This document shows, one piece after another, positions 35,908 through 47,700 of a stretch of DNA of 64,000 bases. The first letter of the stretch is position 1. Each line of letters begins with the position of its first letter. The notes under the pieces were generated by a model. The model had not been told where the DNA came from and ran no database searches. It saw nothing but the letters and a program-made list of their open reading frames with translations. The position numbers were made by a program, and so were the translations under genes. Origin of the DNA: Chitinophaga oryzae (lineage in GTDB: Bacteria > Bacteroidota > Bacteroidia > Chitinophagales > Chitinophagaceae); contig NZ_CP051204.2 in NCBI RefSeq assembly GCF_012516375.2, forward strand, positions 6,572,001 through 6,636,000, written 5' to 3'.

Positions 35908-37323
35908 ATGGACTTCATTGTTAAACGGATATGGTGGATTACCATCCCGACCGCGCTGGCGGTACTGGCTTTCCAGCTGTACTGGCTGCGGACTGCCTGG
36001 TTGAACCAGCAGGCCAGCTTCGTGCAGGTGGTGTCTGACGGCTTGCAGAAAGCCTACGACCGCGCCGTGATCGGCTCCGTTAAACAGCTGGAAGGCCAGT
36101 CACTGGCCAAAGACAGCACCGAAGCGCCACGGCACCGGCGCACCTTCCAGTTCACCGCCGGCGACATTGCCGATACCCTCCTGTCAAACGCAGACACCGG
36201 GCTGGTGAAGGTCGTCACCAGCAGCAGCGGCCTACGGCAGGGCAATACCATCATCCAGCAGAACTTCCGGCTACAGGACGTAGGCGCAGACATGAACCGC
36301 TTCCTGGCCAGCATCTTCGCTTTCAGCAATATCGTGGAAGTGGATACTGCGCTGCTCCATAAATATTACCGCGAAGAACTGGACAACCGCCATATCGCCC
36401 TGCCTTTTACCATCGCGATACTGAAAAAAGATACCGCTGTTACGCCAGACGAAAAGATAGTGGCTATCCGCTCCAGCTCCCTGCAGTCGCCCCGCACCAT
36501 CATAGCCCGGTTTGACGGCGGCGGCACCTTCCTGATGGTAAAGATCCTATGGCCGCTGCTCTTATCTTTCTGCATGATATTACTCATCACCGGCTGCATA
36601 TGGGTACTGTGGCGGATCATCATCCGGCAGAAGAAACTGGAGACCATGAAAAACGACTTCATCAGTAATATCACCCATGAACTGAAAACACCGGTCGCTA
36701 TTCTCGCCGCCACCAACGAAGCCTTGCTCACCTTCGGCGGCAGCAAAGACCCGGAAAAAACGGAACGATACCTGCGGCTGGAACAGGACGAGCTGCATAA
36801 GTTACAGGGACTGGTAGACAATATCATGGCGCTCACCCGGCTGGAACACGAAGAAGAGCCACAGGACGCCTTGGAACCCGTTGTCATCCCCATGCTGCTG
36901 AAAACGGTCGTGGCCCGCTTCTCCGGGCTTCCCGGCGTACAGATAAACACCTCGATGCAGGTGGTGCAGGAAGAACTGCTCACCCAACCTGCCGCCCTGC
37001 GGACAATTTTGTCTAATCTGGTAGATAACGCGATCAAATACACGCCGTCGGATGTTAAACAGGTAGACCTGACCGTCACCGAGCACCCGCAGTACTACCG
37101 GTTTATCGTTAAGGACCATGGCATAGGCATCGACAAAGCGCATCAGCCGTATATCTTCGATAAATTTTACCGCGTTACGCAGGGCAACCTCCATACGGTC
37201 AAAGGTTACGGGTTGGGACTCAGCCATGTCAAAAGCCTGCTGGACAAAATAGGCGGTACCATTAAAGTCGACAGTTACCCCGGACAAGGCAGCACATTTA
37301 CCATTGAACTGGCAAAACGATGA
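35908..37323 (+). CDS. Sensor histidine kinase (HisKA/HATPase)
   Basis: A protein of 471 residues from the ATG at 35908; the longer frame starts at an upstream TTG. It has an N-terminal membrane helix (WWITIPTALAVLAFQLYWL), a periplasmic sensor part of about 190 residues, a second helix (LLLSFCMILLITGCIWVLW), HisKA with the phospho-His in NITHELKTPV, and the ATPase domain (NLVDNAIKYT, KDHGIGID, YGLGLSHVKS). It overlaps the response regulator gene by 4 bp. The pair is followed by an outer-membrane barrel gene and a GLPGLI-like gene, possible targets. Confidence 0.95.
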   Translation: MDFIVKRIWWITIPTALAVLAFQLYWLRTAWLNQQASFVQVVSDGLQKAYDRAVIGSVKQLEGQSLAKDSTEAPRHRRTFQFTAGDIADTLLSNADTGLVKVVTSSSGLRQGNTIIQQNFRLQDVGADMNRFLASIFAFSNIVEVDTALLHKYYREELDNRHIALPFTIAILKKDTAVTPDEKIVAIRSSSLQSPRTIIARFDGGGTFLMVKILWPLLLSFCMILLITGCIWVLWRIIIRQKKLETMKNDFISNITHELKTPVAILAATNEALLTFGGSKDPEKTERYLRLEQDELHKLQGLVDNIMALTRLEHEEEPQDALEPVVIPMLLKTVVARFSGLPGVQINTSMQVVQEELLTQPAALRTILSNLVDNAIKYTPSDVKQVDLTVTEHPQYYRFIVKDHGIGIDKAHQPYIFDKFYRVTQGNLHTVKGYGLGLSHVKSLLDKIGGTIKVDSYPGQGSTFTIELAKR

Positions 37324-38012
37324 AACAACAGATACGTTTATTACTGGTAGAAGACGAAACCGTACTGGCCGGCGTAGTAAAGGAAACGCTGGAGATGAAA
37401 GGCTTCGAGGTGATCTACGCGGCCGACGGACAGGAAGGCTGGCAGCTGTACAAACAGCACGGGCCCGACGTATGCGTGATAGACGTGATGATGCCCCGGA
37501 AAGACGGCCTCACGCTGGTACAGGACATCCGTGCCATCGACACCCACACGCCGCTGATATTCCTCACCGCCAAAAGCGAAGTGCAGGATGTGCTCAAAGG
37601 CTTTCATGCCGGCGCCGACGACTACATTAAAAAGCCGTTCAGCATGGAAGAATTGATACTGCGTATACATGCCCTGCTGAAACGCACTCTTGTCCCTGCC
37701 ACCCCGCCTTCCCACCAGCAACAGATACGGCTGGGCGGCTACGTGTTCGACTATCCGCGGCAGGAGCTGCACTACAACGGTGAAACCCGGCGCCTCTCCC
37801 AACGGGAGGCCGACCTGCTGAAAATGCTGGCCGACAACGTCAATAACATCACTCCCCGCAAGGATATGCTGCTCAGCATCTGGGGCGATGACAGCTTCTT
37901 CAACGCCCGCAACATGGACGTTTATATCACCCGTATGCGCAAGTACCTGCAACAGGACGAAAACATCCAGATAGTGAACATACGCGGCCGCGGCTTTAAA
38001 CTCCTCGCCTGA
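37320..38012 (+). CDS. OmpR/PhoB-family response regulator
   Basis: A 230-residue regulator with a receiver domain (Asp in CVIDVMMPRKDG, Lys in YIKKPFSMEEL) and a C-terminal winged helix (LSQREADLLKMLADN; NARNMDVYITRMRKYL). It is translationally coupled to the kinase gene (ATGA overlap). It sits 74 bp upstream of the barrel protein gene, which it may regulate. Confidence 0.95.
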   Translation: MKQQIRLLLVEDETVLAGVVKETLEMKGFEVIYAADGQEGWQLYKQHGPDVCVIDVMMPRKDGLTLVQDIRAIDTHTPLIFLTAKSEVQDVLKGFHAGADDYIKKPFSMEELILRIHALLKRTLVPATPPSHQQQIRLGGYVFDYPRQELHYNGETRRLSQREADLLKMLADNVNNITPRKDMLLSIWGDDSFFNARNMDVYITRMRKYLQQDENIQIVNIRGRGFKLLA

Positions 38013-38086
38013 TTTTTTAACACTCATTAAGAGTATATACATACTCGTTAACCTATTCCCCGCCGGCAGCCCGGTAATTTTACAGC

Positions 38087-40888
38087 ATGAAAAAAATGAT
38101 GCGTAAAATATACCTGCCGGGCATCCTGTTATTATGCTCGCTGATAACTACCGCCCAACTGTCTCCGCTACAGACACAGATCGGCGATGCCGCCACCGGC
38201 AAAGCGCTCGCCGGCGTATCTGTTAGAATAACCTCCTGGAGCGATACAGCCATCGTTCGTACAGCCATGACCGATGCACAGGGCAAAGTGTCCTTCACGC
38301 TTCCCAACGGGAGCTACCGCTTACAGCTGCACAGCCTCGGTTATACCGACAGCACGCTTTCCTTCAGCATCCCCGCTGGACGCTTCCCCACATTACCTGC
38401 CGCCATAGCGCTTCATGCCGGCAGCAGGCAGTTGCAGACCGTCACCATTAAAGACAATACACCACCTGTACAGATGAAAGGCGATACCATCGAATACAAC
38501 GCCAATAAATTCAAAACAAAAGACAACGCCGTGGTGGAAGAACTGCTCCGTAAGCTGCCGGGCGTACAGGTAGAGCGCGACGGCAGTATTAAAGCGCAGG
38601 GAGAAACCGTACAACGCGTGCTCGTGGACGGTAAAGAATTCTTCGGCAGCGATCCTTCCATTGCCACGCGCAACCTGCCCGCAGATATGATCGATAAAGT
38701 ACAGCTGCTCGACAAACAAAGCGACATGTCCGAATTTACCGGCGTAGCGGATGGCAAGCAGGTGAAGACCATCAACCTCGTCACGAAAAAGAACCGCAAA
38801 CGTGGCTACTTCGGCAACGCCAGCGCAGGGTTAGGCTCCATGGACCGCTATGAAGGCGGCGTCAATGCCAACAGCTTCCTCAACGACATGCAGCTGTCAC
38901 TGCTGCTGAAAGGCAACAATGTCAACAAGTCCGGCTTCAGCGCCTCGGAACTGATCAAAATGGCCGGCTCCAACCCGGACATGTTCAACAACCTGCCACC
39001 TGCGGCGCTCTCTGAACTGATGAACATGAAAGGAGTCAAGATTATGGGCACGCCGGAAGCCCTCGCGGAAATTGCGCGCCCCATCGGCCTTACCGATACC
39101 CGCTTCGGCGGCGTCAACTTCAACAACGACTGGCGCAACGGCTTTAAACTGCGCAGCAGCTATTTCTTTAACGAAACCAATACCCGCAACAACTACGACT
39201 ACGCCCGTCAGTACCGGTTGACCGATACGGCTTATAACTATCTGCAAAACGGCAATACGGTCAACTATAATATGAACCAGCGTATAGACTTCACCGTGGA
39301 AACGCCGCTGAATGCCCGCACCACGCTGAAGCTGTTGCCACATGCCGATCTGAACCACTTCAATAACAGCCAGGACCGCAGCTTCCGCTCCTACACCGCC
39401 GACGGCGCCACGTTGCTCAATGAGGGCAATCAAAATACCCGGACCACCGGCGACAACCGCCTCGGCGCCATGGAAGTACAACTACGCCACCGCCTCGCTA
39501 AAGCCGGCCGTACGCTCATGTTGACGGCCAAACCCGAATATTACGAAAACAACACCACCCTGCAGAACCAGTTCAACAGTACCTTCTTTCATCTTCCCGC
39601 AGGAGAAAAAGACAGCCACATCGACCAGCAGACAGTCAGCAAATCCAAAGTCTCTTCTATCAGCGGAAATATCGTATATACAGAACCGTTATCGCGGGTA
39701 CTGAGCCTTCAGCTGGGGCAACAGCTCTATTACAGCGACGGCGCCTACGACCGGCAGGCCCGTAACCGCAGCAGCAGCGGCAGCTATGACGATACCGATC
39801 CATTGTACAGCGACAACTACAACACCCGTAAATGGCAGCATACCACCAAAGCCTTGCTGGCTGGCAACTATAAAAAGCTGCGTTACACCATCGGCGCCGG
39901 ATGGCAGCGCAGCACCGTCAACGGCCACTCCGGGCTGAAAGGCTACACGATAGACCGGCAGTTTCAGGCCTGGCTGCCGGAAGCTTATGCGGAATATAAA
40001 ACCAACAGCCGTCAAAAACTGATGTTCCGGTATAATACCGTTGCCGCCACGCCGTCTGTCGCGAATATGCAGCCACTGGCAGACAATACCGACCCGCTGT
40101 ATATACGTCGCGGTAACCCGGCACTGGACCAGGAAAAAAGCCACCGATGGTCGTTGTCATTCAACGAAGTGTCCCCTGGCTCCGGAAATTCCATATATGC
40201 CAACGCCGGATTCGACTGGTACAGCAGCCAGGTGACCGACAGCACCAGCATCGACAAAAATACCGGGCAGCAACTGATCATCCCGGTGAATGTACGCGGT
40301 AACTACCAGGCATCGCTTTCCGCCGGCAAAAGCATCACCTTAGGACCACGCAACTCGTCGGTATCACTCGGCTTCACCGGCACCTACTCCCGCAATACCC
40401 TATTCAATAACGGAGAAGCCAATAACAATACGGTGCTCACCTTAGCGCCCGATATACATGTGAACTACTACCCGGCAGACCGTATCAGCCTCAACGCTGC
40501 CGGCAGCGCCACCTGGAACAACCGCCGCTTTGCCATCCGCAACGGGCTGCCGGAAAAAAACTGGTTGCTCAACTACAGCCTCGAAAGCATTGTGGTACTA
40601 CCGTGGAACATGACCTTCGACGCCAGCCTGGAAGGCTTTTCAGCACTGGGCCTCGCGGCCGGATACAACAACACCATCCTGCTGCTCAACGCAGGGCTCA
40701 ACAAAGAAATCGGCAAACATTTCTCGTTGCACCTGAGCGCCAAAGACCTGCTGAACAACAATGCCGGCATTAACCGCATTACCGGCAACGGCTATATAGA
40801 AGATCGCAAAAACAACGCACTGGGCCAGTATTTCATGCTCAGCGCCATCTATAAATTCAGACATTTTCCGAAATCAAAAAACAAGTAA
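38087..40888 (+). CDS. Outer-membrane beta-barrel protein with carboxypeptidase-like domain
   Basis: A 933-residue protein of the OMP beta-barrel family related to TonB-dependent receptors. A signal peptide is followed by a carboxypeptidase-like regulatory domain (about 25-115). A plug-like region carries GDTIEYNANKFKT and LLRKLPGVQVERDG, and a long barrel ends near LSAIYKFRHF. A loop with Met- and Asn-rich stretches (NPDMFNNLPPAALSELMNM) is unusual. It is 2 bp upstream of the GLPGLI-like gene. Such pairs, with two-component systems, are frequent in Bacteroidota; a role in metal or envelope homeostasis is often proposed but not shown here. Confidence 0.92.
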   Translation: MKKMMRKIYLPGILLLCSLITTAQLSPLQTQIGDAATGKALAGVSVRITSWSDTAIVRTAMTDAQGKVSFTLPNGSYRLQLHSLGYTDSTLSFSIPAGRFPTLPAAIALHAGSRQLQTVTIKDNTPPVQMKGDTIEYNANKFKTKDNAVVEELLRKLPGVQVERDGSIKAQGETVQRVLVDGKEFFGSDPSIATRNLPADMIDKVQLLDKQSDMSEFTGVADGKQVKTINLVTKKNRKRGYFGNASAGLGSMDRYEGGVNANSFLNDMQLSLLLKGNNVNKSGFSASELIKMAGSNPDMFNNLPPAALSELMNMKGVKIMGTPEALAEIARPIGLTDTRFGGVNFNNDWRNGFKLRSSYFFNETNTRNNYDYARQYRLTDTAYNYLQNGNTVNYNMNQRIDFTVETPLNARTTLKLLPHADLNHFNNSQDRSFRSYTADGATLLNEGNQNTRTTGDNRLGAMEVQLRHRLAKAGRTLMLTAKPEYYENNTTLQNQFNSTFFHLPAGEKDSHIDQQTVSKSKVSSISGNIVYTEPLSRVLSLQLGQQLYYSDGAYDRQARNRSSSGSYDDTDPLYSDNYNTRKWQHTTKALLAGNYKKLRYTIGAGWQRSTVNGHSGLKGYTIDRQFQAWLPEAYAEYKTNSRQKLMFRYNTVAATPSVANMQPLADNTDPLYIRRGNPALDQEKSHRWSLSFNEVSPGSGNSIYANAGFDWYSSQVTDSTSIDKNTGQQLIIPVNVRGNYQASLSAGKSITLGPRNSSVSLGFTGTYSRNTLFNNGEANNNTVLTLAPDIHVNYYPADRISLNAAGSATWNNRRFAIRNGLPEKNWLLNYSLESIVVLPWNMTFDASLEGFSALGLAAGYNNTILLLNAGLNKEIGKHFSLHLSAKDLLNNNAGINRITGNGYIEDRKNNALGQYFMLSAIYKFRHFPKSKNK

Positions 40889-40890
40889 CA

Positions 40891-41520
40891 ATGCAACGCA
40901 ACATCATCCTGATCACGGCCTTTCTCCTCTTCGGACTTGCCGCTGCTGCACAAGACAAAACACAGGGCGTCATCCATTATGATCTCACCATGTTCCTTCA
41001 TGCTTCCCTCAAACCAGACCAGCTTCAGTATAAAGACATGATACCGGAAACAGCCAACAGCCAGGAAGTGCTGTATTTCAACGGTAACAAAGCGAAAATT
41101 ACCCGCCATCAGCCGGGAGAACTGCAAACGGAAGAAGGCGCCAGGGTACACATCCAGATGGGAGACAACGAGCTGGCTTTCTATGAAGACGGCGCCACAG
41201 GCAAAGCATGGGCGCTGACGGAAGCAGACGGTAAAAAGAAACTTACAGAGAAAGATCATCCCGATCCGGCTAAACCCCGTCCGGGCAATAATACCCGCAC
41301 CATCCTCGGCTTCGTTTGTAAAGAGGTAAACGTGAATGGTAAAAACGGACCGCTCACCCTGTGGGTTACACCGGAACTGCCTTTCAGAGGCGGACCGCTG
41401 CACACGTGGACACCGGAAGGCGCAGTGCTGGGCGTGGATTCCAAAAAATTCAAAGCTGTTGCTACCACAATCAACTATGAACCCGTAAAAGAAGAGGTAG
41501 TTACGATCCCCACGCTCTAA
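40891..41520 (+). CDS. GLPGLI-like secreted protein
   Basis: A 209-residue exported protein (signal MQRNIILITAFLLFGLAAAA). Its size, beta-rich make-up and place right after the barrel gene fit the GLPGLI family, and TWTPEGAVLGVDSKKF sits where the family motif would be, although the GLPGLI word itself is not present. Function unknown. It is the last gene of the run that starts with the kinase, and its stop lies 14 bp before a long palindrome. Confidence 0.65.
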   Translation: MQRNIILITAFLLFGLAAAAQDKTQGVIHYDLTMFLHASLKPDQLQYKDMIPETANSQEVLYFNGNKAKITRHQPGELQTEEGARVHIQMGDNELAFYEDGATGKAWALTEADGKKKLTEKDHPDPAKPRPGNNTRTILGFVCKEVNVNGKNGPLTLWVTPELPFRGGPLHTWTPEGAVLGVDSKKFKAVATTINYEPVKEEVVTIPTL

Positions 41521-41534
41521 CTTCACGCAAACAT

Positions 41535-41758
41535 GTCACGCGAAGTGCTCGCAAAGCACTCGAAGTTCTCGCAAAGCACGCAAAGGAGCAAAGAGCGCAA
41601 AGAATAAAATAAGCGAGCAGAGAAAGCAAAGGAGCGGAGATCAAATTTGATCTCCGCTCCTTTGCTTTCTTATTTTAAACTTAAAAAAATCTTTGCGCTC
41701 TTTGCTCCTTTGCGTGCTTTGCGAGAACTTCGAGTGCTTTGCGAGCACTTCGCGTGAC
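41535..41758. repeat. Long near-perfect palindrome between convergent genes
   Basis: A 224-bp inverted repeat from GTCACGCGAAGTGC to its inverse ending CGCGTGAC. The arms pair almost along their full length, and the centre is GATCAAATTTGATC. It is built from the words GCAAAG and CTTTGC. It fills nearly all of the gap between the GLPGLI-like gene stop (41520) and the giant gene stop (41761). It shares about 55 bp per arm with the palindrome at 63401-63556. It would fold into a very long hairpin in either transcript and so may act as a two-way terminator. Confidence 0.95.
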
Positions 41759-41760
41759 GG

Positions 41761-44700
41761 TTATCGCATGAGTTCCACCCATCCTTTATACTTCCTTACG
41801 CCTTGTTCGGTGCGGAGCTCCAGTATGTAATAATACGTGCCTTCACTCAGTCCGTCGCCGTTCCATTTGTTGTCGTAGTTCTTGTGCTGGTACACCTGGT
41901 TCCCCCAGCGGTTGTAGATGTACATCGCCGAACCCGGGAATTTGCTCAGGCCCGGTATGTAGAAATTGTCGTTCTTACCATCTCCGTTGGGCGTTACCAC
42001 ATTCGGGATAAAGATATCTTCCCCGGTCACTTTAACAGGACCTACCGTCGATGTGTTATCGCTGATATCGGGATCTTTTTCATTGCCGCTGACCGTCGCC
42101 GTATTGGTGATGTCGTCTGCGCTTATCAGCTTCACGGTGACTGTCAGTGTGGCGCTGGCGCCGGAAGCCAGTTCCGGTATCTGCCAGCTGATAGTCGCTG
42201 CAGCGATGTCGTAAGTAGCTGTACCTGCGCTGGCGTTGAGTGTCAGCGGTCTGCCCAGCATACTTTGCAGGCGGTCCTGCATCATCACGCCGGTAGCTTT
42301 GTCGGGCCCGTTATTAGTGGCCGTAATGGTGAAGGTCAGCACATTATTGACACTGAACGGCGGTGTGCTGGTCAGTTGTTTCACCACTTTGAGATTGGCC
42401 AGTTTTTCCGTGTTGATGGTGACGGTGGAAGTATCCGGTACGCTTACATCCGGTGGGCCGGTCACCACAGCGATGTTACGGACGTTGCCTGCACCGGTGA
42501 TAGTTACATCGTAGCTCCAGCTGCGGGTCTCTCCCGCATTCAGGAGACCGGCGTTCCATTGCAGCACCCGGGTGCTGCTGTTGTAAACGACGTTGCCGGT
42601 CGGCGGGTTGCTGTATACCGGATCGCTGACGAGGCTGGCAGGCGGCAGGGGATCCAGCACCACGACAGGGTTCACGCCGGCGCTGCCGGTATTGCGGACC
42701 TGCAGGGTATAACTGATCACCTGACCGATGCTGTATGGTCCACCGCCCGGGTTCAGGGATTTCGTGATCTCCAGTTGAGATTTTCCTCTGATGAGCGTAG
42801 CAGCCGTGCTGCTGTTGTTACTGCTGTCTTCATCCATCATGCCGGCCGGCGTACTTACCACGGCGGTGTTCTGAATGCTGCCCGGGGTGCCGGCTGTAGC
42901 GCTCACCTGTAAGACCACTTTCGCGCCTGCCGGGAAGATCCCCAGCGTAGCGTTCATGGTGTTGCCGTTCAGCGCGGCCTGTACATTGGCTGCCCCGCCG
43001 GTCATGGACAAGACGGTCACCGCAGGTTGCGTTAATGCCGCCGGCAGTATATCCGTCACCGTTGCATTGTCTGCATTGGACGGCCCGTCGTTGCTGATGG
43101 TCAGCTGATAGCTGGCCTGGCTGCCGGTAAATACTTCCGCCGGGCCGGTTTTCGTCATCACCAGGTCGGTAGCGCTGCCGATGTTACTTACCACGGTATT
43201 GGATGGAATATCCTTGCCGCCCATGTTGTTAAGGACAGCATGTGCAGTGTTGTTCACACTGCCGGCAGGCGCGTTTTGCGCTACCGTACCTTTTATCTCG
43301 ATAGTCAGTCCGCTGGTATCAGCTGCCGGTATGTTCACATTAACTTTCATGTTGTTGCCGCTGCCGGTAGCGCCGCTGTTGATCACCGTGCTGCGCAGTG
43401 GCGTCGCCGTCCAGGTAACGTTAGTCAGCACAGCAGGCACCAGATCGGTGATGTCGGTATTAACGGCGTCGCTCGGCCCCTGGTTGACCACACTGATGAC
43501 GTAGCTGGCCTGATCACCGCGTATCATCGTGGCCGGGCCGGTTTTGCTGATCCTTACGGCCGACTCGGTGACAAGCTGCGTGGTAGCGGTGGCTGATTCC
43601 GGTGCGGCGCCTGTTTCTGCCGGCGTCACGGTGGCGGTGTTCACTATCGTGCCGCTGGCGTTGGCTGCAATGTTCCCGGTGATGGTGACAACGATACTGT
43701 TACCGTTGCCTGCCGGCATGTCACCGGTGAGACTGATATTATTTCCGGTACCGGAAGCGGGGCTCTTGATCACCGCTGCCCCGTTGGTCACCGCTTTCCA
43801 GCTGACCTGCGTCAGTGTGGCGGGTACTACGTCGGTCACGGTGAAGTTCACCGCATTACTCAAACCACTGTTGCTGACCAGCAGGGTGTATTGTAATGGC
43901 TGACCCGCCGTTGCGGTAGCCGGACCGGCTTTCTGTATATGCAGTTTAGGCGCTGCCGTTACCACCGTTTGTACCACAGCGGAACTATCAGGCAGGGCGC
44001 CTGTTTCCGCCGGGGTGATGACCGCTGTATTCCTCAGGGTATCCCGGAAAGACGGATCGATGGTACCACTAACGGTAACGGTTACACTGTTGTCTGCGCC
44101 CGGTGGTATGCTGACGGTCAGGCTGACGAGGTTGCCTGCGCCGTTGGCAGGACCCGTTATCAGGGCGTTACCGGCTGCCGCTGCGCTCCAGGTAACGTTG
44201 TTGATCGCTGCAGGCACCGCGTCGAAGATGGCGGCATTGGTCGCCATGCTGGGACCGGCGTTTGCAGCGATGATGGTGTACGTGATCGTTTGGCCGGACT
44301 GCAACCTCGCCGGTCCGGATTTGGTGATCTGCACCGTTGGTTTCAGGAAGACGTCCGTCTGCACTTCGGAAGAATCCGGCGTATTGCCCGGCTCTGCCGG
44401 TGTAACAACACCGGTGTTGGTGATCGTACCGGCAAAAGTAGAGTCTACCTTGCCTTGTATCACCATGCGGATGCTGCCGCCCGCCGGTATATTGGCGGTG
44501 ACCTGTACGTTATTGCCCGAACCTGTTGCCCCACTGGTGACGGTCGTACCGGGGCTGACGGTTTGAACGGACCAGCTGACCTGTTTCACGGTGGCAGGCA
44601 CCTGGTCGCTGATAACAGCCTGTGTGGCGTTACTCAGACCCTTGTTGGTGATGTCCAGCCAGTAGCTGATATTTTCTCCGGCGCTGAGTTGCTGCGGGCC

Positions 44701-47700
44701 GCTTTTGCTGATGGTGAGTTCAGGGCGCTGTACCACTTCTGTGATCACCGGCGGCGTTACTACAGGAGGTGTCAGCGGATCGGGCGAAGTGACTTTTGCG
44801 GTGTTGGTAATGGTATTGGTGGCATCAGCCCTGACTGTACCGGTGACGGTGATGGTTACCGCAGCGCTGTCATTGGCCGGGATGTCGGCTGTCACACTAA
44901 GCCGATTACCGCTGCCGGTAGCGCCGTTGACTACGTTCGCATTGCCGGCAGTGCTGGTGGTCCAGGTAACGCCGGTGATACGTGTGTCCACGGAATCAAT
45001 GATGGTGAGGCCGCGGGCGAACGCTGGCCCGTTGTTGGTCACCGTGATCAGGTAAGTGATCCTATCACCGGCGGTGATGGTAGCAGGACCGCTCTTATGC
45101 GCCTGTACATCGGATTGTTTGGCCACCGTGGTCGTTACCTGATCGTTCACCGCGGGAGACTCGCTGCTGCTGGCCGTAGCCACGTTGAGCACCGTTCCCG
45201 CGAAATCATCGTTCAGTGTGCCCCTAATCGTGATAGCCACACTATTGCCTGCTCCGCCGGGGATATTAGCAGTAGTAGCCACGTTGTTGCCCGTACCGTT
45301 ATACGGCCCGGTGATAGTAGCTGCGCCGGTAACTACGGCCTCCCAGCTCACATTTTCCACTTCAGCAGGTACCACATCTGAAATGTTCACACCGGTGGCG
45401 TCAGACGGACCGCTGTTGGTCACCACCACCTGGTAGGTGATCGTGTTGCCTGCCTGTGCCTGCACAGGGCCGCTCTTACGTATCTGCAGCCCGGTAGTGC
45501 GGCCGATGTTCGTCGTCAGTGTGCTGGTGTTATTGGCGGGGTTATAATCGTTCACGTTATTAACAGTCACATTGGCGGTGTTGGTAATATTGCCGGAGGT
45601 AGCGCTGCCGCTGACAGTACCGCTGATATATACGGTGATGTAGTTCCCGCTGCCGGCCGACAGTTTACCCGGGATGATGATATTGCTGCCGGCGCTGTCT
45701 ATCTCCTGTGCGCCGATGACTTCTCCCGTGCCCGTTACCACGGCTTTCCAGGTGACATTGGTGACGGTAACCGGCACCTGGTCTGTAATGACCAGCGATT
45801 CCACGTCCACCGGACCGGCATTGAATACCTGGAGCGTATAGTTGACCGTTTCCCCGGCTGTTACCTGTTGCGGGCCGCTCTTCACAATGCTCACATCGGT
45901 GGACTGGTTGACGGTGGTGGTGATGGAGCTTTGTTTATTGGAGCCTGCTGTCACCACTGCAGTATTGGTGAAAGAGGTGTTGGATGTTTTGTTGACGATG
46001 CCATTGACCAGGACCACGATCGTATGACTGCTGCCCACGGGGATATTGGCGGTGGTGCTGATATTGTTGCCGGTGCCGGCAGTGGGTCCGGTCACCTGCG
46101 CACTGTCCGTGGCAGCGGCGCCCCAGGACGTAACGGTGACATCTGCCGGTACCTGGTCGGTGATGATTGCGCCGGTGATATTACCGGAGCCGCCATTGGT
46201 CACCACGATGCGATACTGAATGGTATCGCCTACGTTCACGACAGCAGGGCCGGTTTTCGCGATGCGTACTACCGGATCATTATCCACTGCTGTTGTTACA
46301 GTGCTGGTGTTATCGGCCAGGTTCGGGTCAGTGACGGGGCTGCCAGCCGGCAGTGCTACCGTGCCGGTATTGATAACAGTAGCACCGTTGACCATTGCCG
46401 GACTGAGTACGCCCGTCACCGTTACCTTGAGGGTACCATTTCCCGCGGGAATGTCGGCGGTAACGTCCACATTGCCGGTGCCGCTGGTGGGGCTGATGTT
46501 AGACACGCCGCCGGTGCTGGTCACCACCCAGGTGCTGTTGAGTAACGTTGACGGCAGTACGTCCTGGATACGGGCGCCCTGTACATTGGAGGGACCGTCG
46601 TTCTGCACCTGCAGCGTGTACTGCATCGGTTCACCGGCGCCCTGGTTGGCAGGGCCGCTCTTCACAATGCGCAGATTGGCCACGCGGTTGACCGCCGTCA
46701 CTACGGAAGCGGTATCTCCTACCGGTGTGGCAAAGGACGGATCGTTGAGCGCGATCGCTACGTTGGTGATGTTGGGCGATGCATAATCAGGATCTACTTT
46801 ACCGTTTATCTGAACGACAATTCTGGCCCCGGCGGTAACGGGAATGTTACCGTTCACCAGCACGTCCTGCGTGCCGGAGGCAGCAGAAGTGAGACTGGCG
46901 CCACCGGAAGCGGTGGCCGTCCAGGTGGCGTTGACTATGCCCGCCGGGACCGCGTCTTTAATAGTGATGTTATTGGCATCACTCGGGCCATTGTTCAGCA
47001 CCTCCAGCGTATAGGCGATGCTGTTACCCGCCGTTGTGGCGGCAGGTCCTGTTTTATGTATTTGCAGTCTTGCCCTGCGACTGATATTGGTAGAGACGTT
47101 GGAGCTTACCGGCGGCACATTGGGCTCTGCCGGCGTGGCGGTGGCGGTGTTGGAGATCACGCCTGCGAAATCGCTCTGTACCCTGCCGGCAATGAGAATG
47201 GTCACGCTGTTGCCTGCACCGGCGGGAATATCCGCCACCACATTCAACTGGTTACCGGCGCCGGCAGCGCCGCTGGTAACCACCGCCGTACCGTTGGCGA
47301 TAGCTGTCCAGGAAGGATTTATGATGGTAGCCGGAATCACGTCGGTGATCACTGTCGCCCGCGCGTCGCTCGGGCCGGCGTTTTCCACTTTCACGCCATA
47401 GATAATATACTCGCCCGCGCTCCAGTTGGCCGGTGCATTTTTCTGGATGATGAGTTTTGGCCGCTGGCTGATCACGGTGATAACGGTATCGGAGGCTACC
47501 GGCGGCAGGCCGGTTACTTTCGGATCTGCCATCGCCACATTGCTGATAGTGCCCGCCAGTGCTGCTGCCGGGATGGTGCCGGTTATGACAACATTTACGG
47601 CGCCTGTCGTCACCGGAACATTGGCGGTTATCAGCAGGCTGTTGCCGGTACCGGTAGCTCCTGAGAGAATAGTAGCGCCCCCTGCTGCGGTGGCGTTCCA

